A DNA stretch of 64,000 nucleotides from Paraspadella gotoi (Eukaryota > Chaetognatha), in assembly GCA_051294375.1 (NCBI GenBank), contig CM119270.1:19285572-19349571 (forward strand). Reading direction: 5' to 3'. Below the pieces are notes generated by a model, which ran no database searches, was not told the DNA's origin, and worked only from the letters and a program-made list of their open reading frames with translations. Position 1 is the first letter of the stretch. Each line of letters begins with the position of its first letter. Below, piece after piece: positions 24,156 through 34,357 of the stretch. Both the position numbers and the translations under genes were made by a program.

Positions 24156-24657
24156 ATTTATCTTTCGTTTTTTCTTTCCTTCTTCTAGTATTTCTATTCT
24201 AATACCATATCTATTCTAATTTTTACTTTTCTCTTTTTCTCCTTTTATTTCTCTTTCTTTTTCTTTTCTTAATCCACTTTATGTTTTTCCGTAAATACAT
24301 TCGAATTTGCTACAACTAAGATGAAAATAAATTGAATAGATTCCATATTTTTCTTTTCCTTTTTTTACTTTTCTTTTGTTTTGAAATTTTTAAAAAAATA
24401 TATTTTACCCTATTTTTTTATTCTTATTCTCATGGTTTCATTTCGTATTGTTTTCTTCTTTTTTTTCTGTTTTGTTTTCTTATTTCATCTTGTTTTCTTT
24501 TTTCTTTACTCTTCTTTCGGATCGCTCGTTCGAAGTGTCACAATTTTGGTTTTCAATCTGCAAATTTTGTCCTTTAATCTTTTTTCGTATTCTTAATTTG
24601 TGATTCTCTTCGTGACATGGCTTCTCTTTTAATCTCTCCTCTCTCCTCATCTCTCCT

Positions 24658-24716
<59 letters not shown>

Positions 24717-24960
24717 TTCTCTCTTCTCTTCTTCTCCTCTATTTCTCTCTCTCTTCCCTCCTCTTTTTTAATCCGGCTTCTCTGCTTCCTTCCGACGCCA
24801 ATTTTCTCTTCGTCTTTTTCGAATCTTTCATTTTCTTTTTTCAATTTTTTTTCTCCTTTTTAATTTCTCCTGTTTTTCTTTTTGGCTTTTTTCTTAATTT
24901 TCTTATCTTTCTTCTTTTCTTTCACTTTTTAGTTTCATTTTTTCGCCTCCTTATTTCATT
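23829..24960. repeat. TC and TTTC microsatellites with pyrimidine-rich DNA
   Basis: (TC)n at 23829-23909, (TTTC)n at 24007-24155, and mostly pyrimidine sequence to 24960 with another TC run at 24660-24730. No gene is supported. Confidence 0.88.
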
Positions 24961-25008
24961 TTCCTCGACTAACTCCACCGCCCCCCTGTCTCTCCTCCAT
25001 TGCTTGTC

Positions 25009-25137
25009 GTTGCTATGGTAACCCGATTTTCGAAATTTCTCGGTTGAAAAGAGGAAAAGATCAAAACGCTCCGAATTCTGGATCGCTGATTGGATGATAA
25101 AGATCAAAAGTCGTCCACTTTGTCGATATCTGATTGG
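25009..25137. promoter_or_regulatory. X-box (RFX) with two CCAAT boxes
   Basis: GTTGCTATGGTAACC at 25009-25023 is close to the ideal RFX X-box (two RGYAAC half-sites). Inverted CCAAT boxes (GATTGG) follow at 25088-25093 and 25132-25137. RFX factors control ciliary and some other genes, and X-box plus CCAAT is a known promoter pairing. The target gene is not evident. Confidence 0.45.
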
Positions 25138-25140
25138 TTG

Positions 25141-25888
25141 AAAAAGTTTGCTTCTTGTTTCCGTATTCTTCAATGTTGTTTACGAGTACATGGCTGTTAG
25201 AAAGGACACGATTAGTTATTTTCTAGCTTGGGTTGTCTGATTAATTGATCTTTTTAAATATTTGTATAATGTTTCCTTTTTTCTTCCATTTGTTCTACAT
25301 AATTTCTTAATTCTTCCTTTCTGTTTTTCGTTCTTTCTTTTTATCTTTCTTTCTGTCTTCCTTTCTTTCCTTCTTTCTCTTTCTTTTCCTTTTCATTCCC
25401 CCATTGTTGTTGCCCACAAAACATCGCTTCCTTGTTTATTACAAAAGGCAGAGAGCAGAGCTAAAAAGCCTTTCTCTCTCCTCTCCCACCCACCTTGCCC
25501 CCCTACTTCCCCCTCTCACGCCGCACCCCCCCTCTTCCGTTTTTCGAATAAACCTTTGCTGGCAGCAAATTTTTCGCTGCTTAGCAACCCGCCAAAAAAC
25601 TTCCTTGGAGACGGAAGGAAACGCAAGAGACACTGACGCTTACTTATTCATAGTCGAACGGTTTGACAATTTTCGGGGCGGAACAGGGAATCGAGGAAGT
25701 GGCGAATCCCTTGCGTTAGGAGAGAGAGAGAGAGGAGCAGAGCGTCCGAGAGAGAGACGACGGGCAGAGGAGAGAGCAGAGGATAGAGAGAGACGAGAGA
25801 GATGAGAGAGAGACGAGAGAGAGAGAGATCAGACTGAGAGACGAGAGAGACGACGAGAGACGAGACGCTGAGAGAGACGGAGCGAGAA
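25141..25888. other. Mixed low-complexity spacer
   Basis: Pyrimidine-rich to about 25400, then CT/CCC-rich, then a GA/GAC-rich stretch from 25715. A 124-codon frame (25262-25636) is low-complexity. No gene is supported. Confidence 0.5.
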
Positions 25889-25990
25889 CGAGAGAGTGCA
25901 GTCTATAATTTGAGGCAGCCTCCCAGCCTCGAACCGAATAATTTCCGCTCATTTTGTTTTATGCCGAATAATTTCTAAGTTTGCGCGTTT
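25889..25990 (+). repeat. About 95-bp duplicate of 28664-28742
   Basis: AGGCAGCCTC..AGCCTCGAA and AATAATTTCCG..TCATTTTGTTTT match 28664-28742 with indels. The two copies bracket the gene-poor stretch 25991-28340 and the second lies beside a 25-N gap. Confidence 0.65.
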
Positions 25991-28340
25991 ACGCACAATT
26001 GAAAATAACGTGGCCGCGCCACCCGAACACCCGCTCTCGTGCCCTGATAATTTAGTCCCTTAGAAAATCCGTTTCTTGAGCCCCACTAAATTAACCATTT
26101 GATCAACTATACTTTCCTGCGTAACTATGTGCGGCTACTACACTACCTGGACAATATCTGTATCTGACCATAACCCCTTTGACATCAACAAAAAAAAGCT
26201 AAACTGATCAAAAATAGGTAAAAAAGCATTGACAGCAATATATCTCGAAACGCTTACAAAATTTTAGACCATTGCTTTTTACAATGCAAAAAATAATTAA
26301 TATTATTAAAACAAAACTTTAACGAGATAACACCCTGAAATAGTTACACCGAGACCATGACTGAACTATTTTCTTACCCATCCATTTCCCTCTCAATTCT
26401 ATATGAGATCATATTGTTTGTAATTAGTCAATTAATCCAAATAACAATAGACAAATTCATTTTCATTTTCTTGTATGATGGCGAAGTTTTTTTCTCTGCT
26501 TGACTCCCCTTGCTGTCTAATTTATCTCTAATATTTTAAAACGCCGGTATTTTCAAAAAAACCTTATGAATTACATTACCTGACTATTTCTTCACTTCTT
26601 TTCTTCAACTCTCCCTTCTCAAACACAACAAACTCAACACCCATAAAAACATTGTTTTAATTAATAAAAACAAAATTTGATTGAATGATTTTTTGGGAAA
26701 AAAAAATATTTTGAAAACTTGAGAATAATGGATTATGAGTCAGGAAAAAACAATTTTGCAATTCTAAAAAAATTCAGCCTTCATCGCCCCTTTCCCCGAT
26801 TTTTCTACGAGGCGTGATATTTTTTTATTTTTTTCGAATCCATTTTAATTGTCTATTGCAAAACCATTATTTCTCCAATGACGCATAGGTCGCGATGAAC
26901 ATTTTTTTTTCCTAACAATTTGACCAAATTTTTTCAAATTTTTAATTGAGGCTTCATTTGGCGGAAATAAATAAATAATCAGTTACTCTACGTAATGCCG
27001 GTACATCTGGAAAGTCGATATGTCTCTAGAATTGAGCACACAAAAATTTTCTTAAATTTTATTTTTGAAATTTACAGTATATGTACAACCAGCAAATAAG
27101 TTGAGATACTCCCGCTTTGCCGAAATTTTTATTTAACAAACAGATGTTTACTGGGCCGTAATCTGTAAAAAACGTATTTTTTTTTAATAAACTCTTTGAA
27201 AGACAAAGCAGTCAGAGGTGGATGTAGGTATCAAATTTGTAAAGCCCTAATCATGGAAAACCTCTCTCTAAAACGAGTTTATACAAATTAAATCCCTAAA
27301 TAGATATGTTGTACCTACATGGCTTTTTAGTCTGTCAAGTCAGAGTTTACATGCATTCGTAAGCGAGTTTTCTCGACTATTATATAAATCAATCGGATTT
27401 TTAATTGAAGGACATTATGAAATTTTCTTGTCTGTCTGTCTTTGTAAGATTTGACTAAGGTGAACTCGACGTAGCGCAACGTAGTCGAGAAGAAAAAGCG
27501 GTCCGCAATTAACTCTCGACTTTTCTGTGACGCTGCTGTATTATTAAATTTTTTTCGCTATCTCCACGTAAAAATCGCAAGTATACGCATGATCTCATTA
27601 TTTGTTCAATCAATGTTGTTCCAAGTTGCATAAAATACTCTCAGCGGTCAAGAAAAGGCAAAACTTTTTGTCATCTGTGCTTTGATAAAAATATATTTTT
27701 ACCTAAGCTATCAAACATTGATTAAATGAGACAAGTGTACTGATACTCTCCTAGCGTGGTGGATCTTACATACTAGTTATAGTGTGCATGCTCTATCAAT
27801 CTTCTTTTCTGCTTCGTGTCTATTATACCAAAAATGAATATATCAGAATGTTTGCTCAAACGCCGTCATTTTATTCTATTATCTTTAACTGCTCCAAAAC
27901 TCTAAAAGCCTTGACATGACTGCACGTTGTTTATCAATTAAAGATTTGTGGTTTCATATAGAGGATTATCTGTCTCGTGCCGGGGTGGTAATCGAATGAG
28001 AACTGCTGCTCTGAGAGAGAAGAACTTGATTGTTTTAATTGTGATGATGAATTTTTGTTTAAACTCTAGCAAGAGAAGTTAATCTCTCCACGCTATTTCG
28101 ATCTCCATTTTACATTGACGAGAAAAAGATTATTTCATACTCTGGTCAAACTATCCCCATTGGGACTGCAATACAGGGCTTCATTGAGTGACCTAATGAT
28201 TGAAATTTTTTAGGATGTTTCTTCTCCTCTCTGTCACAAGATATTGACAGTCCCACCTCGGCTCGTGTATACTGGGTAATATACGGGGATACTGACTCTC
28301 AAGCAGTATCGGCATCTACTTATTATACATATACACGGTG
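25991..28340. other. 2.3 kb of AT-rich DNA without coding signal
   Basis: No frame of 60 codons or more is present in any of six frames, and the simple repeats that fill the rest of the window are missing. Base composition is uniform and AT-rich. I see no RNA gene or repeat structure in it. Confidence 0.6.
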
Positions 28341-28345
28341 CGACG

Positions 28346-28615
28346 ATGTGTCTGCAACCTGCCATTTTGCAAATTTTGGTTCCTCATTCTTTCCTCCTGC
28401 CTTCTCAATTGTACTGTTATAATAAAGCGACGAAAATTCGCGTCACATCGAGCGATTATCATCGCGCGTTATCCAACCTGATTCGTCGTAACCTCTCTGT
28501 GCGACTGTGCCCCTCAGCCTACGTTCGGAGAATCCGGCCGATGAGATATCTGAGTGCGTGTCAGTTCGAGAGCGGTCCTCATGGGAAATGGCAGTCGCAT
28601 CTACTCTCTTCTCTC
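28346..28615 (+). CDS. Candidate ORF running into a gap, product unknown
   Basis: An ATG frame of 90 codons is open to the 25-N gap at 28616. It begins MCLQPAILQILVPHSF and continues with KIRVTSSDYHRALSNLIRRN, then an Arg-rich part. A TATA-like TTATACATATA lies about 30 bases upstream. The last codons are TC-repeat. It matches no family I recognise and may be chance. Confidence 0.22.
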
Positions 28616-28663
28616 NNNNNNNNNNNNNNNNNNNNNNNNNAGAGAGAGAGAGAGCGAGAGAGA

Positions 28664-28742
28664 GAGTGAGTGATAATTAGGCAGTCAGCCTCGAAAATAA
28701 TTTCCGTCATTTGTTTTTGCGAATAAATTTTGTTTCGGTTTA
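28664..28742 (+). repeat. Second copy of the short duplicate at 25889-25990
   Basis: See 25889-25990. Indel differences suggest two error-prone readings of one sequence. Confidence 0.65.
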
Positions 28743-28794
28743 ACGAGAAAAAAAAATCGCGCGGTTGACTCATTCTTGTTCCAAGCATTTTTTG

Positions 28795-28850
28795 CTTGGA
28801 AGCTTGATCGCTTTTAAGCTTGATTGCTTTTAAGCTTGATTGCTTTTAAG
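28795..28850. repeat. 18-bp tandem repeat, three units
   Basis: AAGCTTGATTGCTTTT repeated with an 18-base step. Confidence 0.85.
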
Positions 28851-29039
28851 GATTTTGTAGACTCAGTAATGGGAAATCTCCTGAGCGTCCTATCACTTTT
28901 CTACCGTTCCATAAAAGATATTGACCAGATGTTAAACAAGGAAGGACGGTCTAATACCTAAATTATTATATCGTTATTATATTATATCAGGCCTCCCAAT
29001 GAACTAAGTGGAAGAATTTAAAGAAAAGAAAAAAATAAA

Positions 29040-29340
29040 TCAAATGTCAATCAACTCCGTCCCCTCGGCACCGCGTCTCGCCCAGTGCGATGCCAGCGGC
29101 GCCGCATCGTGCTTTTTTCTTCAAGCATGCTTTCCCGGTTGCTTTAGGTGAGCGCGTTGGCGCCCAACAAAATATCGCCTACGAAGAGTCGATAGTTCTT
29201 TGCTACGCAGACGAGCACGACCTCCGCTACGCGGTTTGACAACGAGTGACTTCGAGAACGCTGCGCGTCCGAATCTCCCGCTGCGTAACAAGAGAATTTC
29301 AATCGTTTTTCTGATCTCCTTTGAGCGAATTGATCGGAAG
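29040..29340 (+). CDS. Candidate spliced unit with a 63-bp intron
   Basis: A CpG-rich island ends in a donor TTTAG/GTGAGC (29147/29148), and an acceptor CTACGCAG ends at 29210. Joining them keeps two readings open. One is a short ATG frame from 29091 giving MPAAPHRAFFFKHAFPVAL, then DEHDLRYAV and stop. The other is a longer frame reading GLTTSDFENAARPNLPLRN and on into a GTC tract. The splice signals are good but the frame is undecided and no family is recognised. Confidence 0.25.
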
Positions 29341-29700
29341 TCAGACGTCGTCGTTGTCGTCGTTGCCGTTGTTGTTGTTGTCTTTTTTTTCTGTTGTTGT
29401 CGTTGTTTTCATCGTTGTCATTGTTGTTGTCGTAGTCGTTTTGGTTATTGTCTTTGTCCTCTCAAGATCCTCCTTGTTGACGCTTAAGCTCACCGTCTCA
29501 CAATATCACCTTCGTGAATCGTCCTCAGAGTTTTCACGGAAGTCTCCTTCTTCAAAGTCACAGTGAATCTCACAGCGAACGCAATGGTCGTTTGTGCTGT
29601 CGTCGTCATCGTCTTTTTCGTCGTCGTTATCGTCGTCTTCATCGTCGTCGTTATCGTCGTCGTCATCGCCGTTATGACAGCTGCAGTCGCTTGTTTTTAT
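29341..29700. repeat. GTT/GTC triplet tracts
   Basis: (GTT/GTC)n at 29347-29450 and (GTC)n with ATC/TTC interruptions at 29600-29675. Confidence 0.85.
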
Positions 29701-29740
29701 TTTTCCAAGGATCACCGATTATGAGGGCGTGAAGGAAAAA

Positions 29741-30955
29741 AAAATGGAAGAAAAATAAAAAAAAAAAGCGGGCTTGGGACGAGAAAAAAAAGAAACAATC
29801 TAGCACAATTTACATCAGGCAAGGAATCTGACCATCTCACACAGCTGCGAGGTACGCGGAGAGATCTACCAGTGGCCGCAAAACTCTCGTTTGACAGAGT
29901 CGCGCGCCTTGGAGGTCGCTACCCTCCGACGAGCCTTACATCACCCTAAGGGATTCCCAGTGGTTTTACGAGGGCACCGTCTTGCCTTAGGTGGGAACTA
30001 TTATTTCTCTTAGTACCTTTTAAAAGTTTTAATATGTCAGATTGTGTTTATCATATTTATTATTCACTTAGGGTGCACTGTAGCGGATCGCGGATTTCCG
30101 CCAGCGACGATCCCGTCTCACTTTTCACAAACTCGCGCTCCGGTCGACCAAGACGGACTCCAGTCGTACACAATAAGCATTTAGACTCAAGTCCCGTCTC
30201 AGCCAGGAGAAGAGTGGCCGTGATAAAATAAATGATATTGAAAACATATAATTTAAGTGACGTTACTCATCTCAATAAAATAACATTCCAAAAATGAAAT
30301 GGTTTTAAAACATAGAACGATTATGTTCACTATGTAAAACGCATTGAAAATAGTAATTAATACATGTACAGAGAAGAGAATTAAGAAACACAAAGAATAA
30401 AAAACCTGTAGACGACGCTACGTAAGAAGTAGCTAGCAGAATAGCTGAAATGAGAGGTTGAGAGAGAATGTATTCTGATGCCTACATTAGAGCAATTAGA
30501 GTATCTCTTAAGTAATTCCAGGGATGATTTGCGAAAGCCGTCTCCCCGGCGAAGAATTGAGTCGACACAGGGAGAAGACGCTCCAAAGTCGCATTCGCGT
30601 ACCCGGACGCTCCGTCGAGATATTCACGGGAGGTCGCGAGTTTTGATTTGGAAAAAGGCCTGAGAGTAAGAAGAGAAAAAGAAGCAACTCAATAAGTGAG
30701 TTGTAGTGCGGATATATTCAGCACCACAGTACGTTAGCCAATCCCACGATGTGACATCCCCGACAGGCAGAGCCCAGGCTGTTTGCCATATTTGCATGTG
30801 TCTGAAACAGATAGTGGAAACCCCCATTTTTTTATTAGCCGAATTTCCATTATGAATGTTATTACGATAGAGGAAAATAGAGAAAACTCTTAACGATTAT
30901 AGTATTACTATGGAATTTGGTACAAGCAATATGAGAGAGATTTAAATTCATTCAT
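29741..30955. other. Region with small exon-like islands
   Basis: GC-rich islands at about 29850-29995, 30065-30231 (acceptor-like TTCACTTAG, then an open frame ending RRVAVIK and a stop) and 30515-30663 (RDDLRKPSPRRRIESTQGED, stop) stand out from AT-rich DNA. Each could be an exon of one plus-strand gene, but phases do not connect convincingly. Confidence 0.2.
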
Positions 30956-30961
30956 TAAGAA

Positions 30962-31197
30962 ATGCAATCTCTCGTACAATGTTATCCTATTTTCATTCCG
31001 CCAATTCTCCCTTTCCAAAGTCGACGCGATCGCCGCCAACTACTCTCTCGCTCAACCTGCTCCCTTCGCGCCGTCCAACCCGAGGCGGACCATTGGTCCT
31101 CGGCGCCGGAAGCGAGGACGCGCATCGTTAACGAGACTCGCCTTCTTTGGTACGCCGACTGCGCCAAAACGGCGTCCCGTCATTCGGTGCTCTAGGA
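30962..31197 (+). CDS. Candidate exon with conflicting frames
   Basis: A CpG-rich island with C/G-ending codons. One frame reads VDAIAANYSLAQPAPFAPSN in its first half; a second frame reads PEADHWSSAPEARTRIVNET, with an N-glycosylation sequon, in its second half, stopping at 31195. A one-base indel between the halves would join them. That is inference; the product is unknown. Confidence 0.22.
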
Positions 31198-31361
31198 GGA
31201 AAATCCGTAATTACTACGGGGTAAAGTCCCAATCTGGTTACCTCATCCCTGTTCTAAATATTCAAACTTAACATTATGCATTACCTAAATAGCACTGAAA
31301 TTCAAAGTTCTGTATTAACTTTTTTCATATCTTATTATTGGATATATTCCACACTTTCTAG

Positions 31362-31448
31362 ATTACCTGACAAAGACGTCAACAAGTCCTTCGTGACGAC
31401 TCACGTTCTCCACAAGCCGTCTGGAACGCGTCGAACCTACCGATCAAG
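31362..31448 (+). CDS. Candidate internal exon of 87 bp
   Basis: The island is flanked by acceptor CACTTTCTAG and donor AAG/GTGAGG. Only one frame is open across it: DKDVNKSFVTTHVLHKPSGT, then RRTYRS, with phase 1 at the start and phase 2 at the end. Well-formed signals on both sides make this one of the better exon candidates. No family is recognised. Confidence 0.35.
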
Positions 31449-31822
31449 GTGAGGAGAACCTTCGAGATTAAGATCAAACGTTGGCTTTTAAATAACGTGG
31501 TTCTTAGTTTTGTCCCCCCCCTTTAATTTCTCCGTTTCAATCCGGTGTCAAGTCGCGGGACAGGAGGCCGCTTGTTAACTTGCGGCGTGACGGCGGGAAA
31601 TCCCGACGCAGATCTCAAATACTATGGCAGATTCGACGAGAAACATCGGGCATGACGAGAGAAATCAAAGTGAATCATGGATTTTTGAGTATTTTTAACG
31701 AATAAACTCTAGGTTGTTAAGCTAGACTGATAAACTCTTTGTAAAAGCTTGCAATGCGAGCTGCGTGGTCACTGGTCAGGAAGAAGGCTTTAAACCCACG
31801 TAACCTGTTCATAGTCACTGAC

Positions 31823-31907
31823 TAAAATATTCGATGAACAAGACATCGATTGCCAACCTGACTATTAGTCAGGTTGGCAAGATGTTTTGCTGATCGAATA
31901 ATTTTTT
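31823..31907. repeat. Long hairpin: about 40-bp inverted repeat
   Basis: TTGCCAACCTGACTA and its exact reverse complement lie at 31850-31864 and 31866-31880, separated by one base. Pairing continues outward with few mismatches through ACATC/GATGT and ATTCGAT/ATCGAAT to about 31823 and 31907. An RNA copy would fold into a stem of about 40 bp, the size of a microRNA precursor, though the natural loop would be small. A palindromic transposon remnant is the alternative. Confidence 0.6.
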
Positions 31908-32053
31908 ATAGCAGTTGTACCCAATCTTAATGAGTCATATGTCAACTGCTTCTCAAGTCCAAACTCTTTATTATTGCTTCTTGTGCCACTCTCACTTCAT
32001 CCTCCTTCTCTTTCAACTCACCATCTCCCCTTAAATCCACCCTCCCCTTAAAG

Positions 32054-32640
32054 GTCCGCGCCTCGGCCTCACTCTTCGCGCCTACACCTCGTCGCACCAA
32101 CTCAATCGGCTCGCTTCCTTCTCCGTCTCTCTCATCGGACGCCGATTCGTCGCCGGCGGCGGCTGCGCGACGGAGCGCTCGTCGTCGGCGTCGTCGTCGC
32201 CGCGCTGCTGCTGATCGTCGTCGTCGTCTCTTCTCGTTTGTTGGTCTCGAAGAGGAAGAGTTGAGGAGAAGGAAGAAAGGTGAGTTATTTTAACCCTTAA
32301 CCATACGATTAATAGAATCATTGAATCGTTGAATATTCTTTATTTACGATTATAGAGGGCGTTTCGCATCGACGAGCCATTCCCAGATTCACGAAAGAAT
32401 TTCCGCTTCGTCCGTCGTCCCCCGCCCGCTGGGCAGCCGCCGCGGCCGTCGCCGCCCGCCGACGCGCATCCGCTGAACGACGGACGCTTACGACGACGAC
32501 ACGCCGCCCAACGCGTCGACGTCCGAAGAAAGGAAGTGGAAGACTGGCATGGAAAGAAAAGATCTCTTGTCGGAGGGGAGAAGGGAAGATGGAAGAGGAA
32601 AACGCAACAACCCTTCACTCCTCGCGGCAGAGATTGTGAA
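32054..32640 (+). CDS. Candidate two-exon gene with a 76-bp intron
   Basis: A GC-rich island ends in a near-perfect donor (GAAAG/GTGAGT, 32279/32280), and an acceptor (GATTATAG) ends at 32355. Frames conflict. One continuous reading crosses both exons in phase to a stop at 32637-32639, but is Arg/Ser-rich. Two other frames look more protein-like: LTLRAYTSSHQLNRLASFSV in the first part, then GALVVGVVVAALLLIVVVV, a membrane-helix-like segment followed by SSRLLVSKRKS and a stop at 32262-32264. In the phase of that helix, exon 2 reads RAFRIDEPFPDSRKNFRFVR up to the gap. Base-call errors may have broken a membrane-protein gene. Confidence 0.3.
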
Positions 32641-33710
32641 NNNNNNNNNNNNNNNNNNNNNNNNNGAAAAGAAACTATGGGCGAGTCTCTAACGGCCATT
32701 GCCTCGCTGAGCAATCGGCATTTCCATCTGGCAATATGGGAGGAAGGGAAAGGAAGAAAGGAAAGGGAGGAAAGGAAAGGGAGGAAAAAGAAAAGTGCAA
32801 GGAAGGCAAAAAGAGGATATAACATCAGTGTATATAGTATCTTATCATATTTCTCTTTCATTCTTTTATTTATTCTTTCATTCTCTCATTCTTTCTTTCT
32901 TTATTTTTTTCTTTCTTTCTTTCTTTCTNNNNNNNNNNNNNNNNNNNNNNNNNNNNNNNNNNNNNNNNNNNNNNNNNNNNNNNNNNNNNNNNNNNNNNNN
33001 NNNNNNNNNNNNNNNNNNNNNNNNNNNNNNNNNNNNNNNNNNNNNNNNNNNNNNNNNNNNNNNNNNNNNNNNNNNNNNNNNNNNNNNNNNNNNNNNNNNN
33101 NNNNNNNNNNNNNNNNNNNNNNNNNNNNNNNNNNNNNNNNNNNNNNNNNNNNNNNNNNNNNNNNNNNNNNNNNNNNNNNNNNNNNNNNNNNNNNNNNNNN
33201 NNNNNNNNNNNNNNNNNNNNNNNNNNNNNNNNNNNNNNNNNNNNNTTCTTTTTTTCTTTCTTTCCCCCCTTTTCTGCTTTCTTTGTTTTTTTTTCTTTTC
33301 TCTTTCTTTTCTCTCGCGCGCTCGCTCTCTTGCTCGCATAAATTTGCTTTTAAAATCGCGAATTATTGTCGCTCCCTGGACTGTCATTTAAAATCGCTCG
33401 CTAGATGGTTTCTAGAGCCGTCTTTTGCTCTNNNNNNNNNNNNNNNNNNNNNNNNNNNNNNNNNNNNNNNNNNNNNNNNNNNNNNNNNNNNNNNNNNNNN
33501 NNNNNNNNNNNNNNNNNNNNNNNNNNNNNNNNNNNNNNNNNNNNNNNNNNNNNNNNNNNNNNNNNNNNNNNNNNNNNNNNNNNNNNNNNNNNNNNNNNNN
33601 NNNNNNNNNNNNNNNNNNNNNNNNNNNNNNNNNNNNNGATTAAAAGGACGATGAAGATTACCCCCAACGTTATTTTCATTTCTCTTTTCTGTCCTCGTTA
33701 TGGCGTTTGA

Positions 33711-33745
33711 TGCAACGTCATAACTCCGCCATCTTGTCCGAGATG
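33711..33745 (-). promoter_or_regulatory. YY1/CRE-type promoter motif
   Basis: On the minus strand ACAAGATGGCGGAG is followed by TTATGACGTT. AAGATGGCGG is the YY1-type core promoter word and TGACGT the CRE half-site. It points to transcription towards lower coordinates, where a gap and microsatellites hide any gene. Confidence 0.3.
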
Positions 33746-33747
33746 TT

Positions 33748-33822
33748 CATGATGACGACGATGACGACTAAGACTACGACGATGACGACGAAGATAACGA
33801 CGAAGATGACGACGACGACGTT
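33748..33822. repeat. Imperfect (GAC)n tract
   Basis: GAC triplets with GAT, GAA, TAC and a TAA, so it is not coding in the Asp frame. Confidence 0.85.
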
Positions 33823-33894
33823 GGGCACGACCGCAAAAAAGCAACAATTGCAAAAACGTGCTGAGAAATATTGAGATATCGAAAATTCCGCCGG

Positions 33895-34324
33895 AGGGTT
33901 ACTACTTGTTTTTTTTTTACCACTATCAATAAATGAATAATTCATATGAAATATAATACTATTGCGTTTCCTTTAATCCGATAATATTTTAATACTATGT
34001 ATTGTCATATCTAATCTTATACCATTAGATCTTAGGTTATAAAGCAAAACATTCAGATAAAAGTAAAAAATATCTTGAACATAAAAACCAAAATCTTCTT
34101 TATAAAGGGAAAAAAAAGAATAAAATACTGAGAAGGAGAATGAATAAAAAAATAAAAGGAAGAAGAAACGGAAGGAGAACCGAAATAAAGAAGGAGAATC
34201 AATGGCGCGGAAGAAGAAATGAGGTTATTTCTTTATTGTAATTTTCGGCCGAAGAGAGAGGAATCCGGAGGAAGGAGGGAGAGAGAGAGAGAGAGAGAAT
34301 GAAGACCAGAGAGAGAGGAGAGAT

Positions 34325-34357
<33 letters not shown>

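Noticed and set aside
32536-33654. 372-codon plus frame
   Set aside because: Most of it runs through N gaps and TTTC repeat; only the first part is considered as exon 2 of the candidate gene.
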